In this document: piece by piece, positions 21,062 to 33,100 of the stretch
Layout of the letters: each line of letters opens with the position of its first letter
How positions within the stretch are numbered: position 1 is the first letter of the stretch
From: Hypericum androsaemum
Taxonomy: Eukaryota; Streptophyta; Magnoliopsida; Malpighiales; Hypericaceae
Assembly: GCA_963995505.1 (NCBI GenBank)
Contig: OZ023181.1
Location: forward strand, 9,606,221 to 9,670,220
Reading direction: 5' to 3'
DNA: 64,000 nucleotides
The notes under the pieces: model-generated
What the model was told of the DNA's origin: nothing
The model's database searches: none
Seen by the model: the letters and a program-made list of their open reading frames with translations, nothing else
Program-made: the position numbers and the translations under genes

Positions 21062-22299
21062 GGAAAATTACTCTTAAGTTCTTCGAATTTGTTTAAATAT
21101 ACTTAAAAGTCTTACCTGTTTGTAAAATATACGCCGACGTCCTTCGTATTTAATTTTATTATACTTTCGCGTCCATGGCACACATTGGCAGCTCTTTTTT
21201 TTATTTTTGTCAATAAAATGACAAAAATACTCTTATGACAAAAAAAAAATTGATGATGTCATTTCTTCTTCTACCTCAAAACTCAGACCGAATCGATGAT
21301 ACAATTACACAGAACAAGGATCAAAACCAGATACCAAGAAAACACTTCCACACGTTTTTCACCTCACAAAACCAGAATTCACATCGAATCAGCCAAATAG
21401 AAGAAAACCCACATCAAAATCGATCCAGGTATACTCTCTATCAACCCTAAACCCAATCAATCAATTAGAACCCAAACAGAAGGCCAAGGACAGGGCGGCT
21501 GGAAGGCCAACTTCTGTAGAGATTCCGTTACCGGCGTCTCCTCCGTCTGGGCCCGAGGAGGACGACGCCATTTTAGAGGAGGTAGAGGAGGAGAACGGCG
21601 CCGATGCAACTCCTCCCGTGAGCGAGGGTGTCGAGAAGGTGAAGGACGTGTTTGATTGGGTTCGTCTCAGCCTCCCACCTCTGCGCCGCCCGCGACGACT
21701 GCTCCCTCCTCTCTTGGCCCCTCCCCTACCTCTACCAGGCCTCCCCGATCCTCTCCTTCTCTCTGACGCATCATTTTTCGATGGGGTCGAGGTCGTCGCC
21801 TTCTACCTTCGCCGTTGTCGTCTTCCTCGCCTACTGCCGGGGATTTGTAAACGGAGGTTTGAACGGCTAAGCTTGGTCGATTGGGTGAACGACGATTGGG
21901 TGAACAGAACCCAGAATCTAGATTTGGATTGTGCTTGAACCCATAATTTAATTGGGTGAACGGCGACGGCGATTGGGTCGAATTTAATTTTGCTTCAACC
22001 CGTAAGAAGTCATCGGTGAAAAAGCCAATTTAATCTTGATTTGTATTGTGCTTCAACCCATAATCTTTTTGTTCAGCGATTTTGTTCGGCTACGAGGTAG
22101 ACGGAGAGATGATGCCAGAATTTTTTTTTATTTTTTGTTTTAAAGGTACTTTCGTCATTTCAATGACAAAAAAAGAATTTATTGAGGAATTCGAAAGTAT
22201 AATAAAATCAAACAAGAAGAATGTTGGCGTGTATTTTACAAACAGGGAGACTTGTAAGTATATTTAAACAAATTCGAAAAATTTGAAAGTAATTTTTCC
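21062..22299. mobile_element. MULE with GC-rich cargo, 10-bp TSD
   Basis: A 1238-bp element. The left end GGAAAATTACTCTTAAGTTC and the inverted right end GGAAAAATTACTTTCAAATT share inverted repeats that continue through TCGAATTTGTTTAAATATAC and a CGCCGACGTCC/CGCCAACATTC region, about 230 bp in all. A direct repeat TATATTTTAA flanks it (21052-21061 and 22300-22309). No transposase. The middle (about 21480-21900) is strikingly GC-rich against AT-rich ends and contains a GGAGGACGACGCCATTTTAG-like acidic coding-style segment on the + strand. Two open frames there (21618-21938 and 21652-21870) have no motif I recognise, so the cargo source is unknown. The right end lies 354 bp before the BTL3-type start codon. 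Confidence 0.85.
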
Positions 22300-22592
22300 T
22301 ATATTTTAATTTAACAAAATTGAGTTCGAATAGTTGAAAATACAGTATAATATTTTCATATAAATTTCAGTTGCCGGCACAGGCACATCTCTATGTCAGA
22401 AGCAAGCATCTCCTGAAAAATTCCCGCTTTCCCTTTCGCATCTCCCACCAGCAGCAACAACAAGGAAGAGGAGGAGGAGGAGGAGGAGAATACTATTCTA
22501 TTCCATCCCCCTCATCGTCCCTTCCTCTTCAAGGCTCTGTCTTTTCATCTCCTCCATCGATAATATAACAATCCAGCGCCAACCCAATAACA

Positions 22593-22631
22593 ATGCATTT
22601 CTCACCGACGAAACCCACATTGGTTTTTTGA
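22593..22631 (+). CDS. Upstream ORF in the 5' leader of the BTL3-type gene
   Basis: A 13-codon frame (12 residues plus TGA) starting ATG 22593, 22 bases before the main ATG at 22654. If the transcript starts upstream, for example near the CT-rich stretch at 22500-22555, ribosomes would meet this frame first. Its peptide has no recognised conservation, so any regulatory role is inference. Confidence 0.4.
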   Translation: MHFSPTKPTLVF

Positions 22632-22653
22632 AAAAAATAAAAAAAAAGACACA

Positions 22654-25304
22654 ATGTACGGATCAATGGAAGATCGCTGCTTCCTGCAGCTTGGGGGTCT
22701 CTTCCTGGAAGACCGCCACCGGGTCGCACTCTCCCCTTCCTTCGTCTCGTTTGCGGTCTCCTCCAAGACGACGCCGTCCTGCTCGCTACTCAAGTCTAGA
22801 GGAAGGAAGCAACGGGGACTCAGAAAGGCGGGAGTTTTCTGCTCTCTCAGCTTGTCGATAAAGGCGGCGGAGGAGGAGGAGGAGGAGGATGAGAAGGAGA
22901 AGGGAGGTGGAAAAGGGTCCGGATCGGCTGCTTTGAATACCACCAAGCATCTCTGGGCCGGCGCCGTCGCCGCCATGGTTTCAAGGTCTTGCCTTTTCCC
23001 TCTCCCTTTTTGTCTTTTTGTTGGGATTTGTCGCAAATTCTAACACTCTATTACTGTTATAAAGCATATCGGGTTTGACTCTTATAAATAAATAGGAGGG
23101 TAGAGACTAGAAGTTGTTTGGCTTTGACTTAGGCTTAGTAGTAAATGCAGAGATTTAGCCTCGAGGAGTAACGGTTGTCTATGACTTGTGTAACATGCAG
23201 CGATGATCATCTCGATTCCGTGGATGTAGGTCAGTTGACCGAACCACTTATATCCTCGAGCCTAGATCTCTGCCTATATTCGTTAACTATTGTGGAGAAC
23301 AACATCCAATAAAGCTGGTTATACCTATTTGTAATATGCCATACACTTTCAAGGATAGGACTTTGGATATCAGAAGAGGGATTTGTCTCCATGTTCATGT
23401 CGCTTTAGATTGATGTCCCACTGGAGAAATCTGGTCGGTTTTGGTTAGCAAGTTGTGCTGTGCTTTTATATGTCTTGGTTTGTGTTACCACAGAACTTTT
23501 ATTGCGCCTTTGGAGAGAATGAAGCTGGAGTATGTTGTGCGTGGGGAAAAGAACAACCTCTTTGAGCTGATCAAGAGGATTGGAGCCAATGAGGGGGTGA
23601 AAGGATTTTGGAAAGGAAACTTTGTTAATATTCTCCGCACTGCTCCCTTCAAGGCCATCAATTTTTATGCCTACGATACTTACAGGAATCAGCTGCTGAA
23701 ATGGTCCGGTAACGAAGAGACGACGAACTTTGATAGGTTTGTTGCTGGCGCTGCTGCTGGAATTACGGCTACCTTGCTCTGCTTGCCGATGGATACAGTA
23801 TGCAACTTTTAACTCTGAACTTCTTGTTGCAGTTGAGTGTTCGTTGATCAGATCTAATAACTTCTTAATGGAGCGTGTCCTGAGTAAAAAAGTTGACTTC
23901 AGTAGGTACCAGGCTAGGTTTCTTGTTTCATTTTGGTTGATATGAGGAAAATATTGTCATGTGTTGGATTATACTTCTATGTTTGTCCACTTGGTCTGTT
24001 AAAGTAGCTTTACATTGTTGCCGAGCTTCCTGCCAAGACTGTTTGGTCTAAATTTTGTTTGATTGCTTAGCTATTGGAGCTTGGCATGAGGATATGAATT
24101 ACTCTTCCGTGTCAACTTGAATTTTGGTTCACCCTATGCTAATGGTTGTCGTGTAAATTGTGGAATGTATTCTTGCTGAGGAATGTTTATCGGTTTTCTC
24201 TACTCCGCCACGCTTCAGTTGCACTATGTAGGATGTAGCCTACAGGTGGAATTGTAATACTAGCTTGATGATGTTGAAGATTCTTGAGCACATGATGCAT
24301 CAAAATTGTCTTAAGCTGATAGTCTCGTTTTTCGTCTTGCCCTTTTTGGTTCTTTTTGGATCAGATTGTTAGTATGATCATTCTAATAGCTGACTACCAT
24401 TACTTGGTCATTGGTTAAGTAGCTGTAGGAGCTGTTCGAACTCCACTCCCTGCGTTCTTGTCAATTTTCATATTGCATATTTACAGACTCATATTTAGTT
24501 TCTTCGTATTCTAATATCGGAGGATGGAAATCACTGCAGATAAGGACGGTCATGGTTGCACCTGGTGGAGAAGCATTAGGCGGTGTCATTGGGGCTTTCC
24601 GACATATGATCCAGACTGAAGGGTTCTTCTCTCTCTACAAGGGATTAGTACCCTCAATAGTGAGCATGGCACCTTCAGGAGCAGTCTTCTATGGTGTCTA
24701 TGACATACTCAAATCAGCCTACCTTCACTCACCAGAAGGGAGGAAGAGACTTCAACACATGAAACAGGAAGGTCAGGAACTGAATGCATTGGAACAGCTA
24801 GAGTTAGGAACCATGAGAACGCTGCTGTATGGGGCAATCGCCGGATGTTGCTCCGAAGCGGCTACTTATCCATTCGAAGTTGTTAGAAGACAGCTTCAAA
24901 TGCAAGCACAAGCAACAAAGATGAATGCTCTGAAAACGTGCATCAAGATCCTTGAACGAGGAGGTGTTCCTGCTCTATATGCAGGATTGATACCCAGCCT
25001 ATTGCAGGTATTTTCGTTACTTCAAGTCCTCTGAGACGTTCTCTACTGCTGTTTCATCTTGAGGTCTACCTAAACATCTATTCTTACCTATTCAAAAATG
25101 ATTTGGAAATACGCGGGATGTGTAAGAAATATGCAATCACTGGTTTGTATGCTGCTGCAAATGCCTATTCTCTGTTCCTTTTGTGGTTTCCGGGTCTTGC
25201 TTACATTCTCCGTCTTTTTACCTTTGAAACTGCAGGTATTGCCATCAGCTGCAATTAGTTACTTAGTGTACGAGTTCATGAAGATTGTGCTCAAGGTTGA
25301 GTAA
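22654..25304 (+). CDS. BTL3-like: Mitochondrial carrier family, BTL3-type adenine nucleotide transporter
   Basis: Exons 22654-22985, 23494-23797, 24540-25007 and 25236-25304, all with GT-AG introns, give 390 residues, close to Arabidopsis BTL3. Mitochondrial carriers exchange solutes across the inner membrane through six helices in three repeats. The three signature motifs are visible: PLERMK after TFIA, PMDTIR across the exon 2/3 junction, and PFEVVRR in repeat 3; WKGN, FYAYDTY and LYKGLVPS blocks accompany them. The N-terminal 90 residues form a plant-type leader with a poly-Glu run (EEEEEEDEKEK) before LNTTKHLWAGAVAAMVSR. ATG 22654 is chosen because it starts a leader that runs unbroken into the first helix. 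Substrate is likely an adenine nucleotide by family; organelle (mitochondrion or plastid envelope) is not decided by the sequence. Single-exon readings that run into introns are artefacts. Confidence 0.93.
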
Positions 25305-26275
25305 TGGGGCATTTATCTACGCGGCGAGGCCATACCATTGGACGAGAATTATAGTGCCAAACAATTCCTGATTTGCATCAGTCCGATCTAGTACCCTTTA
25401 ATAATCGAGCCATTCATAATGCTGGGCCCTTCAAAACTTCAAGTGTAGGGTGGATTACAATGGTGGCAGGAACTAGCTCGACTTTTTTTGAAGAGAGCTT
25501 ACTTGTCGAACTGATCAAAATGTTTGTTCTTGACTGGAAGCTTAGGATACTCCATTCTTCTGACACCTTGTTTTGAAGAAATGCAGTGGTTGATTTGTGA
25601 GGTTGACTGATTAGCAAGTGGTCCTTCTTGTGATGATGTATGTGTCTTTTCATTTGTTAGAAATTAGAATTTATTTTTTGGAGTGGTCAATTGTTACAAC
25701 TTGATAACAAAGATATATTGATAAGTATTTGTTGAGATTACTACACTTGCATCTATGATCAGTTTGCTTGTTTATAAGCATTGAAATTCTCGGGTTAGAT
25801 ATGTATATCCTTGTGGTAACATTTTGTCGCTCACATGACCTCTTGTATCACTTCATGTTGCAACATGAAGTTAAAATCCGTGCGAACTTTGTATTGAAAG
25901 TTGCTCAGTTGTTGCTTCTTTTGGCCCAACCTCTTCTTCATCCTTTTTTGAGAATATCTCAAATAGTTATGCATTGAGGAGGCTCATAATCATGGTGAAA
26001 ATGTGAAGGTGATAAGACTGAGAAAACATGCCTTAAAATTTACTTAAGCTTCTCCTCTTTGTGGAGTCTGATTTGTGATTCTAATGTAAAGGCGTCACCT
26101 ACTGCCTTCCAAAGGTTATTAGTCTCTAGAGAAAATGTCATTTTGATAGGCCAAATCTCCCAACACACGAACGAGGAGCTACGATTGTAAAAAATTGCAA
26201 GCTTCCTAATCTAGTCGGTCTAATACGGTTTAGTGGTATGCTCACTCAATCCTCGCACCTCCTAATAATATTATG
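25305..26275. other. 3' flank of the BTL3-type gene
   Basis: Contains the likely 3' UTR; open frames at 25373-25576 (+) and 25414-25653 (-) lack support. Nothing else is recognised up to the MITE at 26284. Confidence 0.5.
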
Positions 26276-26283
26276 GTTCTGGT

Positions 26284-26846
26284 TAAGAGTGAGCATTCGG
26301 ATAATCTGAATCCGAACTATCCGAACTTCCAAAAATTCGAACTATCCGAAATTGAATGTTTTACTATCCGAATCCGAATCCGAATAGTAAATTATCCGAA
26401 TCCGAATCTGAATAGTAAATTATCCGAATCCGAATCCGAATAGTAAATTATCCGAATCCGAATATCCGAACTTTTTTCGGATACGGATACGGATAATTCG
26501 AATTATCCGAATTACATGTCATCCACAAATGTTCCTGAAAAAAAATATAAAAGGCATCAATCATTAGCTTGCACAAAAAAAATCTCCATTAACGAACCTA
26601 GAGAGAGAGAGAGAGAGAGAGAGAAGGGGGGGAGGGGCAGAGAAGTTTACCTATAAATGGAAGGGAAATGTAAGAAAAAGCCCAGCCCAGCCCTTAAGCC
26701 TAGTCCAGCCTAATTAAAGTTCGGATAGTTCGGATATCCGAATTAATTTTTTCAAAATCTGAATCAGAATAAGAAATTATCCGAATCCAAAAAAAAATTT
26801 GGATTTGGATTCGGACATCAGATATCAGATAAAATGCTCACCCTTA
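26284..26846. mobile_element. hAT-like MITE, TSD GTTCTGGT
   Basis: A 563-bp element with ends TAAGAGTGAGCATTCGGAT and, inverted, TAAGGGTGAGCATTTTATC. A perfect 8-bp target duplication GTTCTGGT lies at 26276-26283 and 26847-26854. The interior is filled with ATCCGAA/TTCGGAT words; a TAGTAAATTATCCGAATCCG unit is repeated about three times near 26383-26460. A (GA)n run is at 26601-26624. No coding capacity. Confidence 0.88.
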
Positions 26847-26939
26847 GTTCTGGTATCAACTGCTAATTTTTATGTGCTACAGAAAGGGATAGGTGTTTAG
26901 TGCTAATTTTAAAAAGGTCTAATAATAATTGTCAAAGTA

Positions 26940-27025
26940 CATTTGGTCTAGCAGCATAAGGTAGAGTACGATTTGACAGATACCCAAGGTTGTTATAAAA
27001 ATTTACCTTTCAAAAAAAACAAATC
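26940..27025 (+). mobile_element. Possible tRNA-derived SINE relic
   Basis: Contains CTAGCAGCATAAGGTAGAG, CCCAAGGTTG and the tail TATAAAAATTTACCTTTC followed by an A-run. The same tail occurs at the end of the better SINE at 44376-44472. No target duplication seen. Confidence 0.4.
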
Positions 27026-27148
27026 TTTAATAATTACCAACACAAAATGAAAAGAAAGTAGATTGGATATGAAATAAATTGGTCGGAGTTTCAAAAAATG
27101 TGGATTTTGAAACCTATATTTTGACTATTTAGTCTATATTATTTTATA

Positions 27149-27700
27149 GGAAAAAGTTTACTTTAGTACCCACCTTTTTTATGTGCTTCTTCTCCGGCTT
27201 GGACCCTCCCTTGTTCTTCTTCTTGTTGTTGGCGAAAGCTTTGCCGAGTGCCATTTTAGGGTTTAGATGGCGAGATTGGGAGCAATTACGGGGAAAAGGT
27301 TTAAGCTTTGGGATGCTTTAGGTTCCCCCTGATCTTTTGTTGTTGGAGGGGGAGGATTATTGGGTGGATCTTTTTTAGCTTTGATTCTTTTGAAGATGGA
27401 GAGGGAGAAGAAGGAAGAAGACGAGGTTTTTTAAAAAAAATTATAAACAAATGTGTACTAAAATGGTAATTTATCACGAGCCATGTCGTTAAAAACTCAT
27501 CACATGGATTGTCGACGTGGCAATCCACGTCATCAAGTAAACTGCATCGTTTTGAAAAAAAATCACGGGCAGTACCTGGGCTGACCAAGACCTGTTTTTG
27601 ATAAAAGTTGAAATAAGTTGGACCTATTCTGTGCGTTTTAAACCACAGCGTACCCAAGTGAAAATCTGTGATACTACGGGTACTAAAATGAACTTTTTCC
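27149..27700. mobile_element. Small Pack-MULE, exact 9-bp TSD
   Basis: A 552-bp element with ends GGAAAAAGTTTACTTTAGTA and, inverted, GGAAAAAGTTCATTTTAGTA, flanked by an exact 9-bp duplication TATTTTATA (27140-27148 and 27701-27709). The ends closely resemble those of the element at 58844-60173, so the two belong to one MULE family. On the minus strand the interior carries a CT-rich leader, a start codon at 27254 and about 25 Lys-rich codons that run into the left terminus: apparently the 5' end of a host gene. Confidence 0.85.
27180..27254 (-). pseudogene. Captured 5' end of an unidentified gene
   Basis: Minus-strand ATG at 27254 follows a leader with AATCTCGCCATCTAAACCCT. The frame encodes MALGKAFANNKKKNKGG then SKPEKKHI and runs into the transposon end. 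I do not recognise the parent. The basic, Lys-rich start would suit a ribosomal, nucleolar or nuclear protein, but that is only a compositional guess. Confidence 0.55.
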
Positions 27701-27903
27701 TATTTTATAATAGTAAAAAAATAAAAAATTTTGGTCTGACTAACAAGCCAACCGATTGGACCGGCCATCTCGGAAGACGGGAAGAATCCCGAGTCGATCT
27801 CTGGGTCATTTTTTAAACCTTGGAAAAACCTCAACAGAATAATATTCAAGGAAATTCTTAGACAACTTAATCACATCTGTCATAAAGTTGACTAAATATT
27901 AAC

Positions 27904-28506
27904 CAATATTTTCAAAACTGCGGTCCGACCGATCTGACTGTTACCCTAGACCAAATTTAGGTCGAATTTTACCTAAAACCCAACCAGTGGTTCGACCGGT
28001 CAAAATTTAGTCGGACCGCCTGATCAGGTACTTTTTGGTGACCCGGTTCGCCCGGATTATAAAAATTAGTATTTATTTTTTCTATTTTATCGGATTTAAT
28101 TTAGAAACAAAATATCTACTTTCAAGCTCGGAGCGTGTACATCACTTTTGGATCATAACAAACTTATTTTTTTAACAATTCTCGATAATATGTTAATTAA
28201 GTCAAACAAATTGTACTAATATGTCAAACAAAAAATATGTATAATTATTTTCTTTTACTTTTATACTTGTTAAATTGATGTTCGAAGACTTTGTTTGGAT
28301 AAATTGTATAACAAAGTTGCTAAATATTTGAACTTATTTAGTATTCTATTATTTTTTATGCTAAATTAAATTTATTAAACCATATTTTATAATATTAATA
28401 TAAAAATATAAGTATTGGTCCGACCGACAACCTGACCGATCCGACCGGATGAACTAGAAATTTTAAAGATTCTGGGTCGCCTTTCGGGTCGGTTTTAAAA
28501 ACATTG
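27904..28506. mobile_element. hAT-like MITE with GGTCCGACCG subterminal repeats
   Basis: A 603-bp element. The left end CAATATTTTCAAAAC and the inverted right end CAATGTTTTTAAAAC match at 13 of 15 positions. A perfect 8-bp duplication ATATTAAC flanks it (27896-27903 and 28507-28514). Inside both ends are clusters of GGTCCGACCG-like palindromic words, also seen in the elements at 45120-46045 and 47622-48436, so all three form one family. Confidence 0.88.
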
Positions 28507-28514
28507 ATATTAAC

Positions 28515-30110
28515 ACAAATAAACAACTTGCTGAAAAATAGGAATAGAATATAAATGTTCACGCTAAGAATGTTCATGCAAAGTCTAAGACCACAACTTC
28601 CAACAACTAATATAGCTCACGTTCAAACTGAATTGGTTGGTGGTGGAATAAGAAAAGCTGCTTCTAGTTGCCTAGTCTGTGATTGATTGGTGGTGGAACA
28701 AGTTCACTGTTGACCTCTTAGTACAAAGATGCAACCTTTTTTGGGTACAAGGTTATATCTACTTTGGGAGATTATTACTTGTATAGAAGGCAACTTGTTC
28801 AATTCTTTATTTCTTGGGTGGGGGCTTGGTATTTTGTTTATGCTTGTTTCTTTTTTCCTTTTGTTGTTGGGGTAAATGGGATTGGAATTCGTCCTATCTG
28901 AACAGCTGGACATAACAAATTGGTATTGATGTATGGTGAAATGCAGATGTTCAGAAGAGATGGAGAGAAGCTCAGCATCCGCCCGGCCGAAATATGTGAA
29001 ATCCTTTCCGACCACAAGGATTTTCGTATAGACCCGAAATCTCTAAACATCCCGCCGAGTAAGACTTGCTGCCATTCTTGCAGTCGTAGAACACAATGTC
29101 AGCTTTTGTGCCTTCATTTCCATTTCGGTCGCATGTTATCTAGCCGATTCTGAAACATGGTTCACTGGAAGTTGCATGTATAAGCTCATTAATATCCTAC
29201 CCTGTCTTTTGAATGCAGTTCTGTTATATGATTGGAAAATAAGAATCCTTAACGTATTTTTCTTCATCTTTCTTTGTGTGATTCTTGCCTTTTCCATTTA
29301 TTTTACGTTTTTACTATCACCTTGAGAAATATTCCCATGGAATGTCTAGATGCTTTTTTTTTTTTGAGGAATCTAGATGCTTTATCAGACATCAGCTTGT
29401 CTCTAACCAGGTGGCTCCCTTTTCCTTTTCGACCCTAAGGTATTTCAGGACATAATTGGAGGGGAAAGAAAAAGATTGAAAGAATCGCGTGAGAAGGTCG
29501 AGGTGAGAGTAAAAGCATGGCCAAGCTTTGAAAGTGATGTTATATACTACTACTACTACTTACCGTGTGTCTAACCACTCTAAAGATACATACAATTTGT
29601 TGATCTAGAACAATTACCTTAATGATTCCGCTCTAAATATTCCTTAGTTCATTATATCCAACATTAAACAATTGTAATACGGCTTTGAGAAATAAATAGG
29701 TGACTGAAAACACAATAGAACGATGAAAAGTGCAAATACTTTGATTTGTGGTTTCTTCTGCTCGGAAACCACAAAGATGTTGCAGTGTTCAAGAAAACCA
29801 AATACCAAGTTCTTCATCTATGGACCAACAATTTGCAATTCCAAAGATGCAAAATAAATAGTATGTGGATTTCTATACACGGATCTCTTTCCCTTTTATT
29901 TCTAACATATCAAAGGACGGTGCGCTTCCACCATCCGCTCGCTGTACATGGAAACAACCTCGAAAACCCATATCTTTAACCCAATTGTCGATATCCGAGA
30001 GCTTTCCCCTCTCTGCCTAAACAACTACGAAAAGTGAAAAGAAACGACAATCAAAGAGATATGGATCCACTCAAAAGTACAGAAAGTACCTAAAACTGTG
30101 AACTTTAAGC
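28515..30110. other. Intergenic; unrecognised ORF at 28920-29153
   Basis: The + frame at 28920-29153 contains a plausible charged segment (FRRDGEKLSIRPAEICEILS, then DHKDFRID) preceded by a TGCAG acceptor-like site and followed by GTAAGA-like and TTGCAG sites. It could be one exon of an unknown or decayed gene, but no flanking exons were found. A short (TAC)n run is near 29548. The stretch 29700-30110 probably includes the 3' UTR of the minus-strand protease gene. Confidence 0.35.
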
Positions 30111-30118
30111 ACCTCTTA

Positions 30119-33100
30119 TCAACTCTTGTTGCTAGTAGCTCCAACGCTCTCGTAAAACAAGATATATCCATGATCAGTGTTACTCGAATATTCCTGTGCC
30201 GACCCAAAAAACGTCTGCACTGCAGATTCATCTATTATCTCCACATTTTCGTCATCGAAGAATAACCAGTGATTGTGGCTTTTCACAAGGCTCACATAAT
30301 GCCCATGATTAGGCCCACTCCCGACATGTATGACAACTGCAAATAACGAGTACTCGATATCTGTGTCTTCCGTGGTGTTGCTCAACTTCAACTCAAGCGG
30401 GAAAACAACTCGGTAAGAAAGCTTCTTGTAGCGACCCAGCTGCTCAATGTACTTAAACCTCTTCAGATGAAAAACCAATACCTGAGGAAGCCTCTTTATC
30501 TTTATCCTTTTCTGAGCTTCTTGCAAACTGAAGCAAAAGATCAATATATTACTTATTCATGATACTCTGCATACTCCGATTAGTTTATCAAGTTAATTTT
30601 ATCAAAAAAAAATCTTAAAAAATGACTTTGGTAAAAGCAGCTACTACTGAAAAGTTCAAACAATCACCAATAAACATGAAACTGTTAATGTTGAGGCAAG
30701 CAAACCCCCAAGCTAGTTTGATCCTTAAAACAGTAATAACGCAGTAGAAAGACTCGATGAACATCTTTCAATGTACACAGTAAGAGAAAAGTAATCAATA
30801 AAATCAGTCACAAATCAGTATCCCAGGCCAAGGAAAGAAACACAAGAAGCCAAAACCAACAAAATGCAATGCCTTTCAGAACCCATATAACAGTGATGCA
30901 TCAATAATTGACAATTTACATCTCACCATTCATTGACTGACCAGTTCCATAACGGAAAAAAAACTGGTTTTTCACATTATTATGGTCTAAACTGCATCCT
31001 ATTTCCAAATTAACCAGTTAATGAATAAAAGTTCCTGCCAAAGCTAGATGACGATTCAAAGCCCACACAGGAGTTGAAGACTTTCACTTTCATGAACGAT
31101 TTACACACTAAAACAGCCATATGGATCTTTTAATTGCTACAACAAAATGAAAACCAGACACAATATGATGGAGACATCTTAGCAACACCCTGGAAAAATT
31201 CATTCTCTGTGAGAATAAAGGTAATAAACTATAAAAGGTGGTGATAACGACCAGACACATTACAATAAAAAATGGGAGTTAGAACAAAGCCACCCACCTG
31301 CAGCACTTGTCGCAGAAAAATTTATCATCTGCATTTAAAGTTTCAGTTGAGCTAAAGTTTTTCAAGCAGCTTGTTATTGAACTATTCTGTTCAATATTAA
31401 GGCTCAAGTCAAAAAATATCTCATCTCTTCCTGACACAGTCTCGCATTGGAGGCACCTAGTTTCATTGGTCAGTATACCCTGCAGAAAGTTCAAACAATA
31501 CATAATCAGAAATCAAGTATGACCGATACAATGATCAGAAAACAAATAGAAACGAAAATGGTAGAACAGAAGCCAAAGGATAACAGAAAAATACATGCAA
31601 GGAATATTAACAAGGTAACAAGTAAATAGCCAAGTAACTTCTAGAGGCCAAAGAAGAAAAAAAGAACATTGGTGAACAGTCACCTGAAAGTTCTTGTGCA
31701 CCCATGTAACTAGGGGCTCTTTCGTGGCACCATTCTGCTGAACAGTTTTTGGCCCATTTGCTATCTTCTCTGGAGGTGATGAAGTTTCTGGCTCACTGTT
31801 TGCAGCCCGGGTCTCTTTATCCAGAATGTCAACAAGCTCATTCAATAGAAAATTCAAAAATTCATGGGCATCCTACAAAATAAAAGGAACGGTCAAATAT
31901 ATTCCTCTCGTATGCGCAAGGCACCTACTCGCCTTACGGATTAGCTAAATAGCTAATCTACTACCTGGTGCATATAACTCCGGAACAGCTCATTTTGTTT
32001 CTTCAACCTCTGAACAAAGCGTTTGGGAGCAATAACACCCGTTTTTTTCTTCTGCGTACTTATCTGGTAAACGGAACGAAAACCTAAAGTCAGACCAGCT
32101 AGCACAAGTTTCGAGCAAAAGTCATAAGTCTGATCCTTGCACATGTCAGGAAGTTCATTTATCAGTTGAAAGGAACTCGATTTATGCCTCCGAAGAGTAA
32201 TACGGATTGAACTTTAGATGCCACCCGAGAGCAGACAAACTAGAACTCTACAATCCACTTTCACAAAGCCTCAAGACTCGAGGTAATAAATCAAGTTAAG
32301 AACTCATTACGCATACAACAATTGGCAATAAGAAAATATTAATTAGATGAAAGAATAAGAGCAACCCTACATATTTCCTCATTCTAATCTTCAACAAAAA
32401 TTACCAAGGAAGAGACCATTTGGTTTCAAGACTTCATCCCACCTTTCCTTGTCAAGAAATGAAACCATGTCCTTATTCAGTTTAAGACTCCATTCTGTAA
32501 GCATGGTAATGATGCATGGACCTCGATAGCAAGGGCTCATAAGAAAGAGAAGCTGCTAACATCCAAAGAAACAAAGAATGAGCATGTTACCTGAGTGAAC
32601 AAATCTGCCAAACAGGTCAAGAGATTCTCCTCTGCATCCGCAATATTCTTGTTACCGGCGTAATAGTCCAGTAACTCCTCCCTAAATGGAACACAAAAGT
32701 ACAAAGCCTGCAGAAGGAATGAGAAACCATAAATGAATATAAAACAACCCACACGGATTTTCAACAATAGAGCCTGTCCATACACAACAACAAACGCAGA
32801 TTATCCAAACCAACCTCAGATGAATGTTGACTGCGAACTCGAAACATAACACCCCACTCCAAAAACCCTAACTTTTTTATTTGAGGAAGAACATACTTCT
32901 TCTTCATTAATCAATCCAACAGTTGATACAAAGAGTACTCATAGAAAAACCAACCCAGGCTACCCTGCACCCGATCTACCCCGTGTCCCCAACACATAGA
33001 GCTCCCCGTGCAAATCGCACGAGGTTGCAGCCTCCGGCCTTGGTAAAGAACCTACTCCAGAAAAGGAAAAAACCGAAGTAGGAAAAAGAGCACATGGCAA

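Noticed and set aside
22602..23036. 144-codon minus-strand ORF
   Set aside because: It is the antisense shadow of exon 1 of the carrier gene, whose sense frame is supported by splice sites and homology.
27301..27657. 118-codon minus-strand ORF
   Set aside because: It spans the leader of the captured gene and the right end of the 27-kb MULE, in a different frame from the recognisable cargo start.
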